64,000 bases of DNA from Paraburkholderia sp. IMGN_8 (GCF_038050405.1 NZ_CP150901.1:2914001-2978000), one strand, 5' to 3'; positions 54,015 to 63,469 are shown, counted from the stretch's first letter. The notes: generated by a model from the sequence alone, not told the origin. Program-made: numbers and translations.

Positions 54015-54808
54015 GATTTACCTCGCTTGAGTACAAGTCCTAGCAACATCAGCACGACGGTCAGTCCGACCAGCAGCGACGATGCAGCGGCAATCACCGG
54101 CGTCAGATCCTGCCGCAACGTGCTCCAGATTCGCACGGGCAGCGTCTGCAGCGTCGGGCTAGCCATGAAAATGGACACCACCACTTCATCCCAGGAAGCG
54201 AGGAACGAGAAGATCGCCGCCGCGAACAGGCCGAGACGAATGGCGGGCAGCGTGACGCGCCATTTCACTTCGAACGGCCCCGCTCCGCAAATCAGCGCGG
54301 CATCTTCGAGCGTGGTGTCGAAGCTTTCCAGCGAGTTGCTGATCGCGATGATCGAAAACGGCAGCGCGATGATCAGATGCCCGATCACGAAGCCGACCAA
54401 TGTGCCGGTCAAGCCGATGCGCAGAAAGAACGCGTACAGCGCGACCGCAAGCACGACGACCGGCAACACCATCGGCGTGAGAAAAAAAGACTTGAGCAGC
54501 GCCCTTCCGCGGAAATCGCCGCGGGTCAGCGCGAGCGAAGCGAACAGACCTAGCGTGACCGACAACACCATCACGACGAGGCCCAGTTCGACGCTGGTCA
54601 TCAGCGAATCGAGCCAGCCAGGATCGGAGAGCAATAGGCGATACCACTGGAGGGTCCAGCCAGGCGGCGGAAACATCAGCCATTGCGAATTGCCGAACGA
54701 CAACGCGACGATGAACAGCACAGGCAACAACAGGAATAGCGACACCGACGCGCCAATGGCCAGGAGCAGCCAGCGCAGCGGTCCGAGACGATCGAAATCG
54801 AGCAGCAT
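54011..54808 (-). CDS. ABC transporter permease, PotC-like (265 aa)
   Basis: Six membrane helices, with the EAA-type loop LEDAALICGAGPFEVKWRVTLP near 168-189. The start MLLDFDRLG at 54808 has AGGAG 9 bases upstream; one base separates it from the stop of the first permease gene. The frame upstream is open but encodes a Cys-rich, non-family sequence. Confidence 0.92.
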   Translation of the reverse strand: MLLDFDRLGPLRWLLLAIGASVSLFLLLPVLFIVALSFGNSQWLMFPPPGWTLQWYRLLLSDPGWLDSLMTSVELGLVVMVLSVTLGLFASLALTRGDFRGRALLKSFFLTPMVLPVVVLAVALYAFFLRIGLTGTLVGFVIGHLIIALPFSIIAISNSLESFDTTLEDAALICGAGPFEVKWRVTLPAIRLGLFAAAIFSFLASWDEVVVSIFMASPTLQTLPVRIWSTLRQDLTPVIAAASSLLVGLTVVLMLLGLVLKRGKS

Positions 54809-54809
54809 G

Positions 54810-55694
54810 TCAGTGAACTCCTGACGCACCGGCCGCGCGCTCGGAAAAGCGCAATTGCAGGGCATAGAGCGAAAGCGTGACGAGCAACAGGACAAAGGCC
54901 GCGGCGCCCGCGAGACCCCAGTTCAGCAATTGCTGCACCAGTTGCGCGATCAGTTCGGCGAGCATCATATATTCCGGGCCGCCCAGCAGCGCGGGCGTGA
55001 CGAAGTACCCAAGCGCCATCACGAACACCATCAGCGCCCCGCTCGCAATGCCCGGCATCGCGAGCGGCACCAGCACCCGCCAGAAGGCTTGCCAGCGGCT
55101 CGCCCCGCAGATGGCGGCAGCCCGCAGCGTGGTGGGATCGATCGCGCGCAGGGTGGCGTGCAGCGGCATCACGAGAAACGGCAGCATGATGTAGGTCATG
55201 CCGATCGTGACGCCGGTCAGGTTATTGACCAGAGTAAGCGGCGCATCGATCACCCCGAGCCACATTAGCAGACGGTTGATCGGCCCGGTTTGCTGCAGCA
55301 GCACCATCCATGCAAACGTGCGCGCCAGCAGGTTGGTCCACATCGAAAGCAGCAGGATCGCGAACACCAGCTTGCCGATCCAGCGCGGCGCGATGGCCAG
55401 CAACCATGCAGTCGGAAAGCCGATCACAAGCGTCACTGCCGTCACTACCGTGGCCACGAAGAACGTGTTGCCGAACACTCTCAGGTAAGTCGTCGAACCG
55501 AACAGCTGCGTATAGTTCTGCAAGCCTGGGCTCGGTTCCAGCACGCTGTGAAGCAGCAACGACAGCACCGGCAACAGAAAGAACACCACCAGCAGCAGCA
55601 CGGCCGGCAACACCAGCCGGGCGGTCCTGAATCCGGCGCCTAGCTGCAGCTTGCCCACCGCGGGCTCGGCGACGGTACTCAATGCATTCGACAT
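54810..55694 (-). CDS. ABC transporter permease, PotB-like (294 aa)
   Basis: First permease of the importer, six helices and the loop LRAAAICGASRWQAFWRVLVPLAMPG near 196-221. Start MSNALST at 55694 chosen over an upstream frame extension that overlaps the binding-protein gene. Its 36-base gap from the binding-protein stop indicates one transcript. Confidence 0.92.
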   Translation of the reverse strand: MSNALSTVAEPAVGKLQLGAGFRTARLVLPAVLLLVVFFLLPVLSLLLHSVLEPSPGLQNYTQLFGSTTYLRVFGNTFFVATVVTAVTLVIGFPTAWLLAIAPRWIGKLVFAILLLSMWTNLLARTFAWMVLLQQTGPINRLLMWLGVIDAPLTLVNNLTGVTIGMTYIMLPFLVMPLHATLRAIDPTTLRAAAICGASRWQAFWRVLVPLAMPGIASGALMVFVMALGYFVTPALLGGPEYMMLAELIAQLVQQLLNWGLAGAAAFVLLLVTLSLYALQLRFSERAAGASGVH

Positions 55695-55729
55695 GACGAC
55701 TCCCTCGATGTGTTCGGCCCGCAACCGCC

Positions 55730-56773
55730 TTATTTCGATTGCCACGCATACCAGCGCTTCGCAATCTCGTCGCGATGGTCGGCCCAGTACTTCATGTCGA
55801 GGTTGATTTGCGTCGCCTTATATTGATCAGGCTGCGTTTTGGCGACATCGGCGGGCAGCAGCGCCGCCGATTTCAGATTGATCGGCGCATAACCCGTTTC
55901 AGCAGCGAAATTTGCTTGCGCCTGCGGGCCGGTTGCGCTCGCGAGGAACTTCATCGCCTCAGCCTTGTGCTTCGCGCCTTTCGGCACCACCAGCATATCG
56001 GCGGCTGTCAGGTTCTGATTCCACGACACGCCGACATCCACGCCCGTCTGCTGCAGCGCATGCAGACGACCGTTCCAGAACACGCCGATCGGTGCTTCGC
56101 CCGAGGCCATCAGTTGTTGCGACTGCGCGCCGCCGCTCCACCAGACGATCTGGCTTTTGATCGTGTCGAGCTTCCTGAACGCGCGATCGAGATCGAGCGG
56201 ATAGAGCTTGTTCGGTGGGACGCCGTCGGCCAGCAAGGCGACTTCGAGCACGCCCGGCGCCGACCATTTGTAGAAGGTGCGCTTGCCGGGGAAACGCTTG
56301 GTATCGAACAGGTCCGCATAATTGGCAGGGCTGCCGCTCTTGAACGCCGCCTTGTTGTAGCCGAGCACGAACGAATAGTAGAAGCTGCCCACCGCCCCCG
56401 TCGACGTGAAACGCGGATCCAGGTCGCTCTTGTTTACCACGGAATAATCGATCGGTTCGACGAGTCCGTCGCGCAGCGCCGCATAGGCGAAATCGCCTTC
56501 CACGTCGACCACATCCCATTGCACGTTGCCGCTATCGACCATCGCCTTGAGCTTGCCGTAGTCGGTGGGGCCATCCATCAGCACCTGAACGCCGGACGCC
56601 AGGGTAAACGGCTGTGCCCAATTCTTCTGCTGCGCGGATTGCGTCGTGCCACCCCAACTGGCGAACACGATCGGCGCATCGGCTGCGAAAACGGACGCGG
56701 CAGCCGAGACGATGGCCGTCATCGCGACTGCGCGGGCAAGACCAAGGGCTCGCCGACGTAGTACTTCTTTCAT
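55730..56773 (-). CDS. ABC transporter substrate-binding protein, PotD-like (347 aa)
   Basis: Periplasmic receptor with signal peptide ending near residue 30 (SVFAADAP). The mature N-terminus IVFASWGGTTQSAQQKNW is typical for the polyamine/opine group, as are WDVVDVEGDFAYAALRDGLVEPID near 85-108 and GEAPIGVFWNGRLHALQ near 225. Ligand cannot be stated; the associated enzymes suggest a nitrogenous compound that is oxidised after import. Confidence 0.92.
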   Translation of the reverse strand: MKEVLRRRALGLARAVAMTAIVSAAASVFAADAPIVFASWGGTTQSAQQKNWAQPFTLASGVQVLMDGPTDYGKLKAMVDSGNVQWDVVDVEGDFAYAALRDGLVEPIDYSVVNKSDLDPRFTSTGAVGSFYYSFVLGYNKAAFKSGSPANYADLFDTKRFPGKRTFYKWSAPGVLEVALLADGVPPNKLYPLDLDRAFRKLDTIKSQIVWWSGGAQSQQLMASGEAPIGVFWNGRLHALQQTGVDVGVSWNQNLTAADMLVVPKGAKHKAEAMKFLASATGPQAQANFAAETGYAPINLKSAALLPADVAKTQPDQYKATQINLDMKYWADHRDEIAKRWYAWQSK

Positions 56774-56834
56774 GAGGATTACTCCTTAAAGTGAAAACGC
56801 CGCCTCCGGAAAGGATCGACAGCGAACGGCTTTT

Positions 56835-57149
56835 TTATTTGAGCGGTGAGAACGAGGCAGGCTTCATGATCTTGCTCTCCATTGTTTCCAGCAGCGCCTG
56901 GATCTTCGGTGAGAACGCCTGCCACGCCGGATCTTCGGCGAGGCGCTGACGGCGCGCCTCGCGTTCGTCGAGACTCGGATAGGCCCACATATGAACGATC
57001 TGGTTCAGAGGCCCGATCTCCGAAAAGAAGTAACCCACCAGTTCGCCAAGATGGTGCTTCTGCAACTCGATACCTTCTTCTTCGACGAGTTTCAGATAGG
57101 CCGGAACGGCACCGGTCCTGATCTTGTAAGTGCGGATTTCGTAAAACAT
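56835..57149 (-). CDS. NIPSNAP-family protein (104 aa)
   Basis: Small dimeric alpha/beta-barrel protein: MFYEIRTYKIRTGAVPAYLKL at the N-terminus, GELVGYFFSEIGPLNQIVHMWAYPSLDEREARRQRL near 35-70, and DPAWQAFSPKIQALLE. Full length for the family. Such proteins accompany many catabolic operons but their role is unclear; they may bind a hydrophobic intermediate. Ten bases behind the aldehyde dehydrogenase gene. Confidence 0.9.
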   Translation of the reverse strand: MFYEIRTYKIRTGAVPAYLKLVEEEGIELQKHHLGELVGYFFSEIGPLNQIVHMWAYPSLDEREARRQRLAEDPAWQAFSPKIQALLETMESKIMKPASFSPLK

Positions 57150-57159
57150 CGTGCCCTCT

Positions 57160-58632
57160 TCAGCGCATGACGAAAGGATCGGCGATCGGCTCGTCCGAGG
57201 TTCGGATCCAGACAGATTTGGTGCGGGTGTAGTCGAGTACCGCGTCGAGCCCGCCTTCGCGGCCCAACCCGCTCAGCCCGTAGCCGCCGAACGGGACGAT
57301 CGGCGAGACGGCGCGGTAGGTGTTCACCCAGACAATGCCCGCGCGCAGCCGGCGCGTGAGACGGTGCGCGCAAGTGAGATCGCGCGTGAACACGCCCGCG
57401 GCGAGCCCATACTTCGTGTCGTTGGCCAGCGCGACGGCGTCGGCTTCCGTGTCGAAGCTCATCACGCTCAGCACCGGTCCGAACAGCTCCTGCGCCACGC
57501 TCGGCACCGTGGAGTCAGGACAGTCGACGATCGTCGGCTCGAAGAAAAAGCCTTTCTCGTGCGCTGACGGGCGAGCGCCGCCGGTCAGCAGCGTGGCGCC
57601 TGCAGCGAGGCTGGCGGCGAGAACCGCCTCAATATGGTTGCGCTGCCTGAGCGTGGCAAGCGGTCCCATCTCGGTAGCCACATCCTGCGGATCGCCGATT
57701 TTGATCGCTTGAGCTTTCTCGACGAGGCGAGCCACCAGACGATCACGAATGCCGCGTTGAACCAGGAGCCGCGAGCCCGCGACACAACTCTGCCCCGTCG
57801 CCGCGAAAATCCCGGCGATCACGGCGTTACTGACACTTTCCACGCTGGCGTCATCGAAGACCAGCACCGGCGACTTGCCGCCCAGTTCGAGCGAAGTCGC
57901 GGCCAGGTTCTCCGCCGAATTGCGCACGATATGACGCGCCGTTTCCGGACCCCCGGTAAATGCGATCTTCGCCACCAGCGGATGACTCGTGAGCGCGCGG
58001 CCGCAGTCCGCACCGAAGCCCGTCAGGATGTTCACCACGCCCGCGGGGAAACCGGCCTGATGCACGAGCTGCGCAAAAGCGAGCAGCGGCGCGGGGCCCT
58101 CCTCGGACGCCTTGATCACGATCGTGCAGCCCGCTGCGAGCGCCGGACCGATCTTCACCGCCGAGAGAAACAGTTGCGAATTCCACGGCACGATGCCCGC
58201 GACCACACCGACCGGTTCGCGGCGCAGAAACACGTCCATGTCGGGCTTGTCGACCGGCAGGCAGGCCCCGTGAATCTTGTCGGCGATGCCGGCGTAATAA
58301 CGGTAGTACTCGGCGACATAACCGATCTGGCTGCGCGTCTCACGGATGATCTTGCCGGTATCGGTCGTTTCGAGCTCTGCGAGCTCCTGCGCGTTTGCCG
58401 CGACGAGGTCGGCGAGCCGGTACAGCAGCTTGCCGCGCTGACTCGCGGTGAGGCCGGCCCATTCGGGCGCGAACAACGCGCGGTCGGCGGCCTGCACGGC
58501 GCGATCGACGTCGGCTGCGTTCGCCGCGGGCATCGTTGCCCACACGTCGCCGGTGGCCGGGTTGATGCTCTCGAAGGTCTCGGCGGCGTCGCTGAACTCG
58601 CCGTCGATGTAATGCTGGAAAGACTTCAACAT
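57160..58632 (-). CDS. Aldehyde dehydrogenase, NAD(P)-dependent (490 aa)
   Basis: Full-length ALDH: N151 in VPWNSQ, K174, E249 in LELGGKSP and catalytic C283 in GQSCVAGSR are all in place, with ELFGPVLSVMSF near 385 and PFGGYGLSGLGREGG near 450. The start MLKSFQHYIDGEF at 58632 gives the family-typical beginning. It probably oxidises the aldehyde made by the luciferase-like monooxygenase encoded 47 bases upstream. Confidence 0.94.
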   Translation of the reverse strand: MLKSFQHYIDGEFSDAAETFESINPATGDVWATMPAANAADVDRAVQAADRALFAPEWAGLTASQRGKLLYRLADLVAANAQELAELETTDTGKIIRETRSQIGYVAEYYRYYAGIADKIHGACLPVDKPDMDVFLRREPVGVVAGIVPWNSQLFLSAVKIGPALAAGCTIVIKASEEGPAPLLAFAQLVHQAGFPAGVVNILTGFGADCGRALTSHPLVAKIAFTGGPETARHIVRNSAENLAATSLELGGKSPVLVFDDASVESVSNAVIAGIFAATGQSCVAGSRLLVQRGIRDRLVARLVEKAQAIKIGDPQDVATEMGPLATLRQRNHIEAVLAASLAAGATLLTGGARPSAHEKGFFFEPTIVDCPDSTVPSVAQELFGPVLSVMSFDTEADAVALANDTKYGLAAGVFTRDLTCAHRLTRRLRAGIVWVNTYRAVSPIVPFGGYGLSGLGREGGLDAVLDYTRTKSVWIRTSDEPIADPFVMR

Positions 58633-58679
58633 GGAATCGGCTCCTCGTGGCTGGATGTCGTAGCGAAGAACATCCACCT

Positions 58680-59726
58680 TCAGCCGCGGGCCTCGAACGC
58701 GGGCATCACGTTCGAGATGAACAGTTCGAGCGACTTGCGCTTGCGCTCGAAGCTCATATTGCTGTCGAGCCAGAAGCTGTATTGATCGAAGCCGAGTTCT
58801 TCATACTGTTTCAGCCGCTCGACGACAGCCGCCGGCTGACCGATCACGAGGTTCTTGCGAATCTGTTCCGGCGCGTATTGCGGGAACGACGCGATGTCCT
58901 CTGCCGTAAGCGATTCGATGAAGCCTTGCTTGACCGGCCGCTCGTTCTTGAACCACTTGCTGAAATAACAATAGAAGCGGCTCAGATCTTCCACGGCGGC
59001 GTCCACTTCGGCCGGATCCGTGCCCACAAAGGTGTGCATCAACATCATGATCTGCGGCCGCGGCACCTCGGGATTCGCCTTGCAGGCCGCGTTGAAGCGC
59101 TCCATCAGACTGACCACTTCGCCATCGCCCGCTGCCAGCGAGGTGACCTGCACGTTGCAGCCGTTGCGGACCGCGAACTCGTGCGAATTCGGATCGCGGG
59201 CCGCGAGCCACATCGGCGGAATGGGTTGCTGGACCGGGCGCGGCACCGGCGTGGTGGACGGCCAGGACCAGAATTCGCCTTGATGCGCGTAGTCCCCCTT
59301 GAAGAGCTGCCGCAGCGCGGGCACCAGTTCACGCATCCGGGCGCCTGCGCCGAATGCATCGAGGCCCGGCGACAGACGTTCATATTCGAAGGAGTAGGCG
59401 CCGCGCGCGATGCCGAGGTCGAGCCGCCCATTGCTTGCGACGTCCACCATGCCAGCCTCCCCGGCGAGACGAATCGGATGCCAGAAGGGGGCGATGACCG
59501 TCCCGGTGCCGAGCCGAATTGTTTGGGTGCGCGCCGCGAGATACGAAAGATTGAGGAACGGATTGGGCGCGATCGTGAATTCCATCGCGTGATGCTCGCC
59601 TATCCAGGCGGTCTCGAACCCGCCTTTCTCCGCGATCTGGACCAGCTCGGTGAGCTCATCGAAGAGTTGCCGGTGCGGTGTTGCCGCGTTGTACCGCTCC
59701 ATGTGCAGAAACAACGAGAATTTCAT
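58680..59726 (-). CDS. Luciferase-like flavin-dependent monooxygenase (348 aa)
   Basis: LLM-class TIM barrel that uses reduced FMN from a separate reductase. Signatures: KFSLFLHMERY at the N-terminus, ETAWIGEHHAMEF near 39-51, TIRLGTGTVIAPFWHPIRLAGEAGMVDVASNGRLDLGIARG near 73-113 and VIGQPAAVVERLKQYEELGFDQYSFW near 290-315. First gene of the long leftward operon, preceded by the best palindrome of the region. The partner reductase is probably the protein at 49546, under the same operator. Substrate unknown. Confidence 0.92.
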   Translation of the reverse strand: MKFSLFLHMERYNAATPHRQLFDELTELVQIAEKGGFETAWIGEHHAMEFTIAPNPFLNLSYLAARTQTIRLGTGTVIAPFWHPIRLAGEAGMVDVASNGRLDLGIARGAYSFEYERLSPGLDAFGAGARMRELVPALRQLFKGDYAHQGEFWSWPSTTPVPRPVQQPIPPMWLAARDPNSHEFAVRNGCNVQVTSLAAGDGEVVSLMERFNAACKANPEVPRPQIMMLMHTFVGTDPAEVDAAVEDLSRFYCYFSKWFKNERPVKQGFIESLTAEDIASFPQYAPEQIRKNLVIGQPAAVVERLKQYEELGFDQYSFWLDSNMSFERKRKSLELFISNVMPAFEARG

Positions 59727-59829
59727 GATCGACCCTGTATGCAGGAAAACGACGAATCAGTCGTGCCGCGGGCGCTGTGGACCTGGGCGCCCCGCTTCGT
59801 GTCGACCGCTAGAATGTCGCGGTTGGTAT

Positions 59830-59843
59830 TACGGTATTCCACC
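59830..59843. promoter_or_regulatory. Secondary GntR-type operator of the monooxygenase operon
   Basis: TACGGTATTCCACC matches 11 of 14 bases of the core TATGGTATTCCATA. Its centre is 42 bases, four helical turns, from that of the main palindrome, so both would face the same side of DNA. Confidence 0.55.
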
Positions 59844-59866
59844 AAATGGCTCGGCGCAAGCATTTC

Positions 59867-59890
59867 AATATTATGGTATTCCATAATATT
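59867..59890. promoter_or_regulatory. Main GntR-type operator of the monooxygenase operon, 24-bp palindrome
   Basis: A 24-base palindrome with 11 of 12 pairs matching; the centre is TATGGTATTCCATA and AT-rich arms extend it on both sides. It lies about 140 bases upstream of the monooxygenase start, in a 296-base gap to the LysR gene. Confidence 0.82.
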
Positions 59891-60022
59891 GAATGTGGGT
59901 GTCTGCTGATCTGGCACCGTTAGAGTGGCTGCCCTGCGCCGGTAGCGGAACCGCGCCGTGCGTCAGTGGTGGGAGCACGCGGACAAGATTTGCACTCCGG
60001 ATCAATCACCCGCGTGAAGAGG

Positions 60023-60922
60023 TCACCCCGGACCGATTTCGCCCGCAAGCTCAGCGAACAACGCCTCCTGCGGCGACAGTTCACCCGCGCGCAACACCAG
60101 CCACATCGCGGAGCGCGCGCCTTTCTCGCGCAGCGGCCGGTACGCCACGCCATTGACGTCGATGCTGCGCAGGGACGCCGGCACGAGCGCAACACCGAGG
60201 CCGGCCGCCACCAACCCTACGATTGTCGGCGCCTCCCGTGCTTCCTGCGCAACCTGCGGTGCAAAGCCGGACTGCCGGCAAAGGGCGATGATCTGGTCAT
60301 ACACGCCGGTGCCGCTCTCGCGTGGATACATGACGAACGCCTCATGCTTCAGCGCGTCCACGGAAAGCGCCGCCCGGCTCGAAGCCAGCGGGTGTTGCGG
60401 CGGCAGCACCGCCACCAGGGAGTCTTCGAAAAGACGTGTCGCCTGTAGCGTCGGCGGCAGGTCCGGCCGTTCCGTGCCGCGCACGAACGCGACCTCCAGT
60501 CGCCGTTCGAGCATCGCCGTCAATTGCTGCCGAGTGGTCAACTCTTCCAGCCGCAAGTGCATCCCCGGCAAACGACGCCGGTATTCAAAAATCAGTTGCG
60601 GAATGATGGTGCTGAATGCAGCCGAGCCGGTGAAGCCCACCCGGAGCTCGCCGAGTTCGCCGCGCTGGGCCCGCTGCGTCACGATGCCGGCCCGCTCCGC
60701 CTGCGCAACCAGTGCGCGTGCTTCGGGCAGCAGCGCCTTGCCCGCCGCTGTCAACTCCACGTGCCGGTTACTGCGCTCGAAAAGCCGTGCGCCCAACTCC
60801 TCCTCGAGCACACGAATCTGCTGGCTGAGCGGGGGCTGCGCCATGTTCAGACGCACGGCTGCCCGCCCGAAATGCAACTCCTCGGACAGCACGATGAAAT
60901 AGCGAATACGGCGTAGATCCAT
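60023..60922 (-). CDS. LysR-family regulator (299 aa)
   Basis: Canonical LysR of the BenM/CatM-like length. Winged helix at 1-60 (MDLRRIRYFIVLSEELHFGR, NMAQPPLSQQIRVLEEELGARLFER), ligand domain from about 90 (LRVGFTGSAAFSTIIPQLIFEYR). It is divergent from the MFS transporter gene and likely controls it. Its other side faces the monooxygenase operon, but that is explained by the GntR sites. Confidence 0.93.
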   Translation of the reverse strand: MDLRRIRYFIVLSEELHFGRAAVRLNMAQPPLSQQIRVLEEELGARLFERSNRHVELTAAGKALLPEARALVAQAERAGIVTQRAQRGELGELRVGFTGSAAFSTIIPQLIFEYRRRLPGMHLRLEELTTRQQLTAMLERRLEVAFVRGTERPDLPPTLQATRLFEDSLVAVLPPQHPLASSRAALSVDALKHEAFVMYPRESGTGVYDQIIALCRQSGFAPQVAQEAREAPTIVGLVAAGLGVALVPASLRSIDVNGVAYRPLREKGARSAMWLVLRAGELSPQEALFAELAGEIGPG

Positions 60923-60972
60923 GATATGAATTATGTATCATTTCCTGCGAAATCGATATTGGACATCGATAT
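60921..60972. promoter_or_regulatory. Candidate LysR-binding region between LysR and MFS genes
   Basis: ATGATA...TATCAT inverted arms (60921-60941) overlap the LysR start codon, and an 8-bp direct repeat ATCGATAT occurs at 60952-60959 and 60965-60972. Such elements in a short divergent promoter fit a LysR site; binding is not proven. Confidence 0.4.
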
Positions 60973-61029
60973 AACGCGGTTCGATCATTCATGCTTGAAA
61001 GCAACTTTTTCGGTTGGAGTGATCGAGTC

Positions 61030-62280
61030 ATGCAACAACAGAGCGTCGATATGGCGGAAGCGGTGATCAAGGCAGCCGGGTCCATACCGCGCGAGGTGGC
61101 GGAGAAAATCGAACACGGCACGCCCGCATTCCGGCGCACCAATTTCTCCCTGTTTGCCGCCGGCTTCGCGACCTTCGCCCTGCTCTACTGCGTGCAGCCG
61201 CTGATGCCGCTGTTCTCCGCGGATTTCGGCGTGAGCGCCGCGGGTGCCAGCCTGGCCCTGTCGTTGACGACCGGGTTTCTGGCGGTTTCGATGCTGGCCG
61301 CGGGCGTGCTGTCGGAAGCGTGGGGCCGAAAGCCGATCATGGTGGTTTCGCTGCTGCTCTCGGGTGTTCTCACGGTCGTCTGCGCGGTGTTGCCGCATTG
61401 GCCGACGCTGCTGGCCGTCCGCGCGCTAATGGGCGTGGCGCTTAGCGGATTGCCGGCGGTTGCGATGGCTTATGTCGGCGAAGAAATGCACCCGCGTTCG
61501 CTGGGTCTGGCGATGGGGCTGTACGTCGGCGGTACGGGTTTTGGCGGAATGGCAGGCCGTCTGCTGACCGGTGTGATCACCGATATCTGGGGCTGGCGAG
61601 CCGCAGTGATGGTAATCGGCGTCCTCGGCGTACTGTGCGCCGCGATCCTCTGGCGCTACCTGCCGGCATCGCGTCACTTCACGCGGCGCGCGCTTCGCTT
61701 CGCGCCGCTGTCACGGGCATTCAGCACCCACTTGCGCGACGGCATCCTGCCGCTGCTGTTCGTGGAGGGCTTCCTGCTGATGGGCGCCTTCGTGACGGTG
61801 TACAACTATGTCGGCTACCGGTTGATCGCGCCGCCTTTCTCGCTTAGCCAGACAAAAATTGGCCTGATCTTCGCGGTCTATCTGTGCGGCATCGTCAGCT
61901 CGGCGTGGATGGGCAGCCTGTCGGGATGGCTTGGCCGCCGCGCCGTGCTGCCGGTCACATTTGCGCTGATGCTGGCCGGAACGCTGATCACGCTGTCCGG
62001 CGAGCTCTGGTTGATTGTCGTCGGCGTTGCCGTGCTGACCATCGGATTCTTCGGCACGCATTCGGTCGCGAGTGCGTGGGTCGGCGCCCGCGCGCAGACG
62101 GGCAAGGCACAGGCGTCGTCGCTCTATCTGTTTGCCTACTACCTGGGATCGAGCGTGGTCGGCTCACTCGGCGGCGTGTTCTGGAACCTGTGCGGCTGGC
62201 ATGGGGTGATCGCCATGACGAGCGCGCTGCTGCTGGCGGCAATTGCCATTGCGCTGCGGCTGCGCGCACGGTCGGCGTGA
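61030..62280 (+). CDS. MFS transporter, YnfM-like drug/solute exporter family (416 aa)
   Basis: Twelve membrane helices in two halves. The cytoplasmic loop 2-3 motif is SEAWGRKPIMV near 95 and the repeat in the second half is GWLGRRAVLPV near 300. The N-terminal tail MQQQSVDMAEAVIK is soluble. The ATG at 61030 is favoured by a GGAG upstream; ATG 60991 would add 13 residues and lacks a ribosome site. Divergent from a LysR gene, the usual arrangement for inducible efflux or uptake. Substrate unknown. Confidence 0.9.
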   Translation: MQQQSVDMAEAVIKAAGSIPREVAEKIEHGTPAFRRTNFSLFAAGFATFALLYCVQPLMPLFSADFGVSAAGASLALSLTTGFLAVSMLAAGVLSEAWGRKPIMVVSLLLSGVLTVVCAVLPHWPTLLAVRALMGVALSGLPAVAMAYVGEEMHPRSLGLAMGLYVGGTGFGGMAGRLLTGVITDIWGWRAAVMVIGVLGVLCAAILWRYLPASRHFTRRALRFAPLSRAFSTHLRDGILPLLFVEGFLLMGAFVTVYNYVGYRLIAPPFSLSQTKIGLIFAVYLCGIVSSAWMGSLSGWLGRRAVLPVTFALMLAGTLITLSGELWLIVVGVAVLTIGFFGTHSVASAWVGARAQTGKAQASSLYLFAYYLGSSVVGSLGGVFWNLCGWHGVIAMTSALLLAAIAIALRLRARSA

Positions 62281-62323
62281 GGCTCGTCGAAACCGGCACC
62301 CGCGCCCGACCACCCCAATAGCC

Positions 62324-63469
62324 TTAGAACTGGTGTCGAATACCCACGCGCGCGATGACCTGATTCGCCGTCGATGACGGGGCATCCGCACCCGTGATAA
62401 ACGCGGTGTTAAGCGGCGCAGCGGAAGCGGTTCCTCCCGCGAGGTGTTGATACATGCCCTGCACATACACGTCGGTGCGCAACGACAGGTTGTAGTCCGC
62501 CATCAGGCCGACTTGATGCCACTTCGGCTTGGAATCGCCGGCCGCGCTATTGAAGTGACCTAGCGTGTAGTTGTACATCGCGCCGACATAGGCGTTCTTC
62601 GCAAACTGGTACTTCGCATTCAACTCGAAATTGTCGAACTTCAAGCTGCTCGCGGTATTCGCGAAGTTGCCGACATACACGGATCCCGTTGCGTTGTTGA
62701 GTGTCGTGTGGCTGTACACAAAGCCGAGCACTGTCGAGCCGATCGTATAGTTGATGCCTGCTCCCCAGACCTGCTGACGGCCAGCGAAGAAGTCCGTATC
62801 GTCGGCTGCGAGCGAACCGCCGGCGTTTCCACCAGGATTGTTGATCTGCATATACGCCGCGGCAACCGAAACGGAACCGCCCACGTATTGCGCGCCGAGG
62901 CTATACGAGCGGTTATTCGCAAAGCCGCCGGCCTGATTGCTGAAACCGTAAAGGCCACCGAACGAAAATCCGCCGTAGGTGTTGCTCGTGTACTTGACGC
63001 TGTTGTTCAGGCGAAACGAATTGTCGGTGTTGTCGTTGTCATACGGATGCGACATCAGATAACCCGCCCAATTGCCGTTCGCGGTGAGCGGCGCGAGAAA
63101 GTCGACGACAGAATCGTATTGGCGCCCCATCGTCAATGTTCCGAATTGCGCCGAACTGAGGCCGACATAAGCCTGCCGGCCAAACATCCGCGAACCTTGC
63201 CCAAGCGCGCCCGAATTGACGTCGAAGCCGTTCTCCAACTGAAAGACCGCCTTGGTTCCGCCGCCCAGATCTTCGGTGCCTTTCAGGCCCCACCGGCTGC
63301 CTTGTGCAAAGCCGCTTTCCATCTGCACAGCGGAATGGCCTTTGGTGTTGTTCGTGTAGTTCAGACCTTCGTCGATCAGGCCATACAGTGTGACGCTGCT
63401 TTGTGCCATAGCCGCCATCGGAGCAATAGCACAACCGAGCGCTGCACCCGTAATGAGAAGTCGCTTCAT
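62324..63469 (-). CDS. OmpC-like Gram-negative porin (381 aa)
   Basis: Signal peptide of 22 residues (ending AMA) followed by QSSVTLYGLIDEGLNYTNN, then the constriction-loop and strand motifs (SRWGLKGTEDLGGGTKAVFQLENGF near 57-81, MFGRQAYVGLSS near 95) and C-terminal VGIRHQF with the terminal Phe. Monocistronic and convergent with the MFS gene. Only moderately similar to the porin at 247-1374, so the two likely differ in pore properties or regulation. Confidence 0.95.
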   Translation of the reverse strand: MKRLLITGAALGCAIAPMAAMAQSSVTLYGLIDEGLNYTNNTKGHSAVQMESGFAQGSRWGLKGTEDLGGGTKAVFQLENGFDVNSGALGQGSRMFGRQAYVGLSSAQFGTLTMGRQYDSVVDFLAPLTANGNWAGYLMSHPYDNDNTDNSFRLNNSVKYTSNTYGGFSFGGLYGFSNQAGGFANNRSYSLGAQYVGGSVSVAAAYMQINNPGGNAGGSLAADDTDFFAGRQQVWGAGINYTIGSTVLGFVYSHTTLNNATGSVYVGNFANTASSLKFDNFELNAKYQFAKNAYVGAMYNYTLGHFNSAAGDSKPKWHQVGLMADYNLSLRTDVYVQGMYQHLAGGTASAAPLNTAFITGADAPSSTANQVIARVGIRHQF

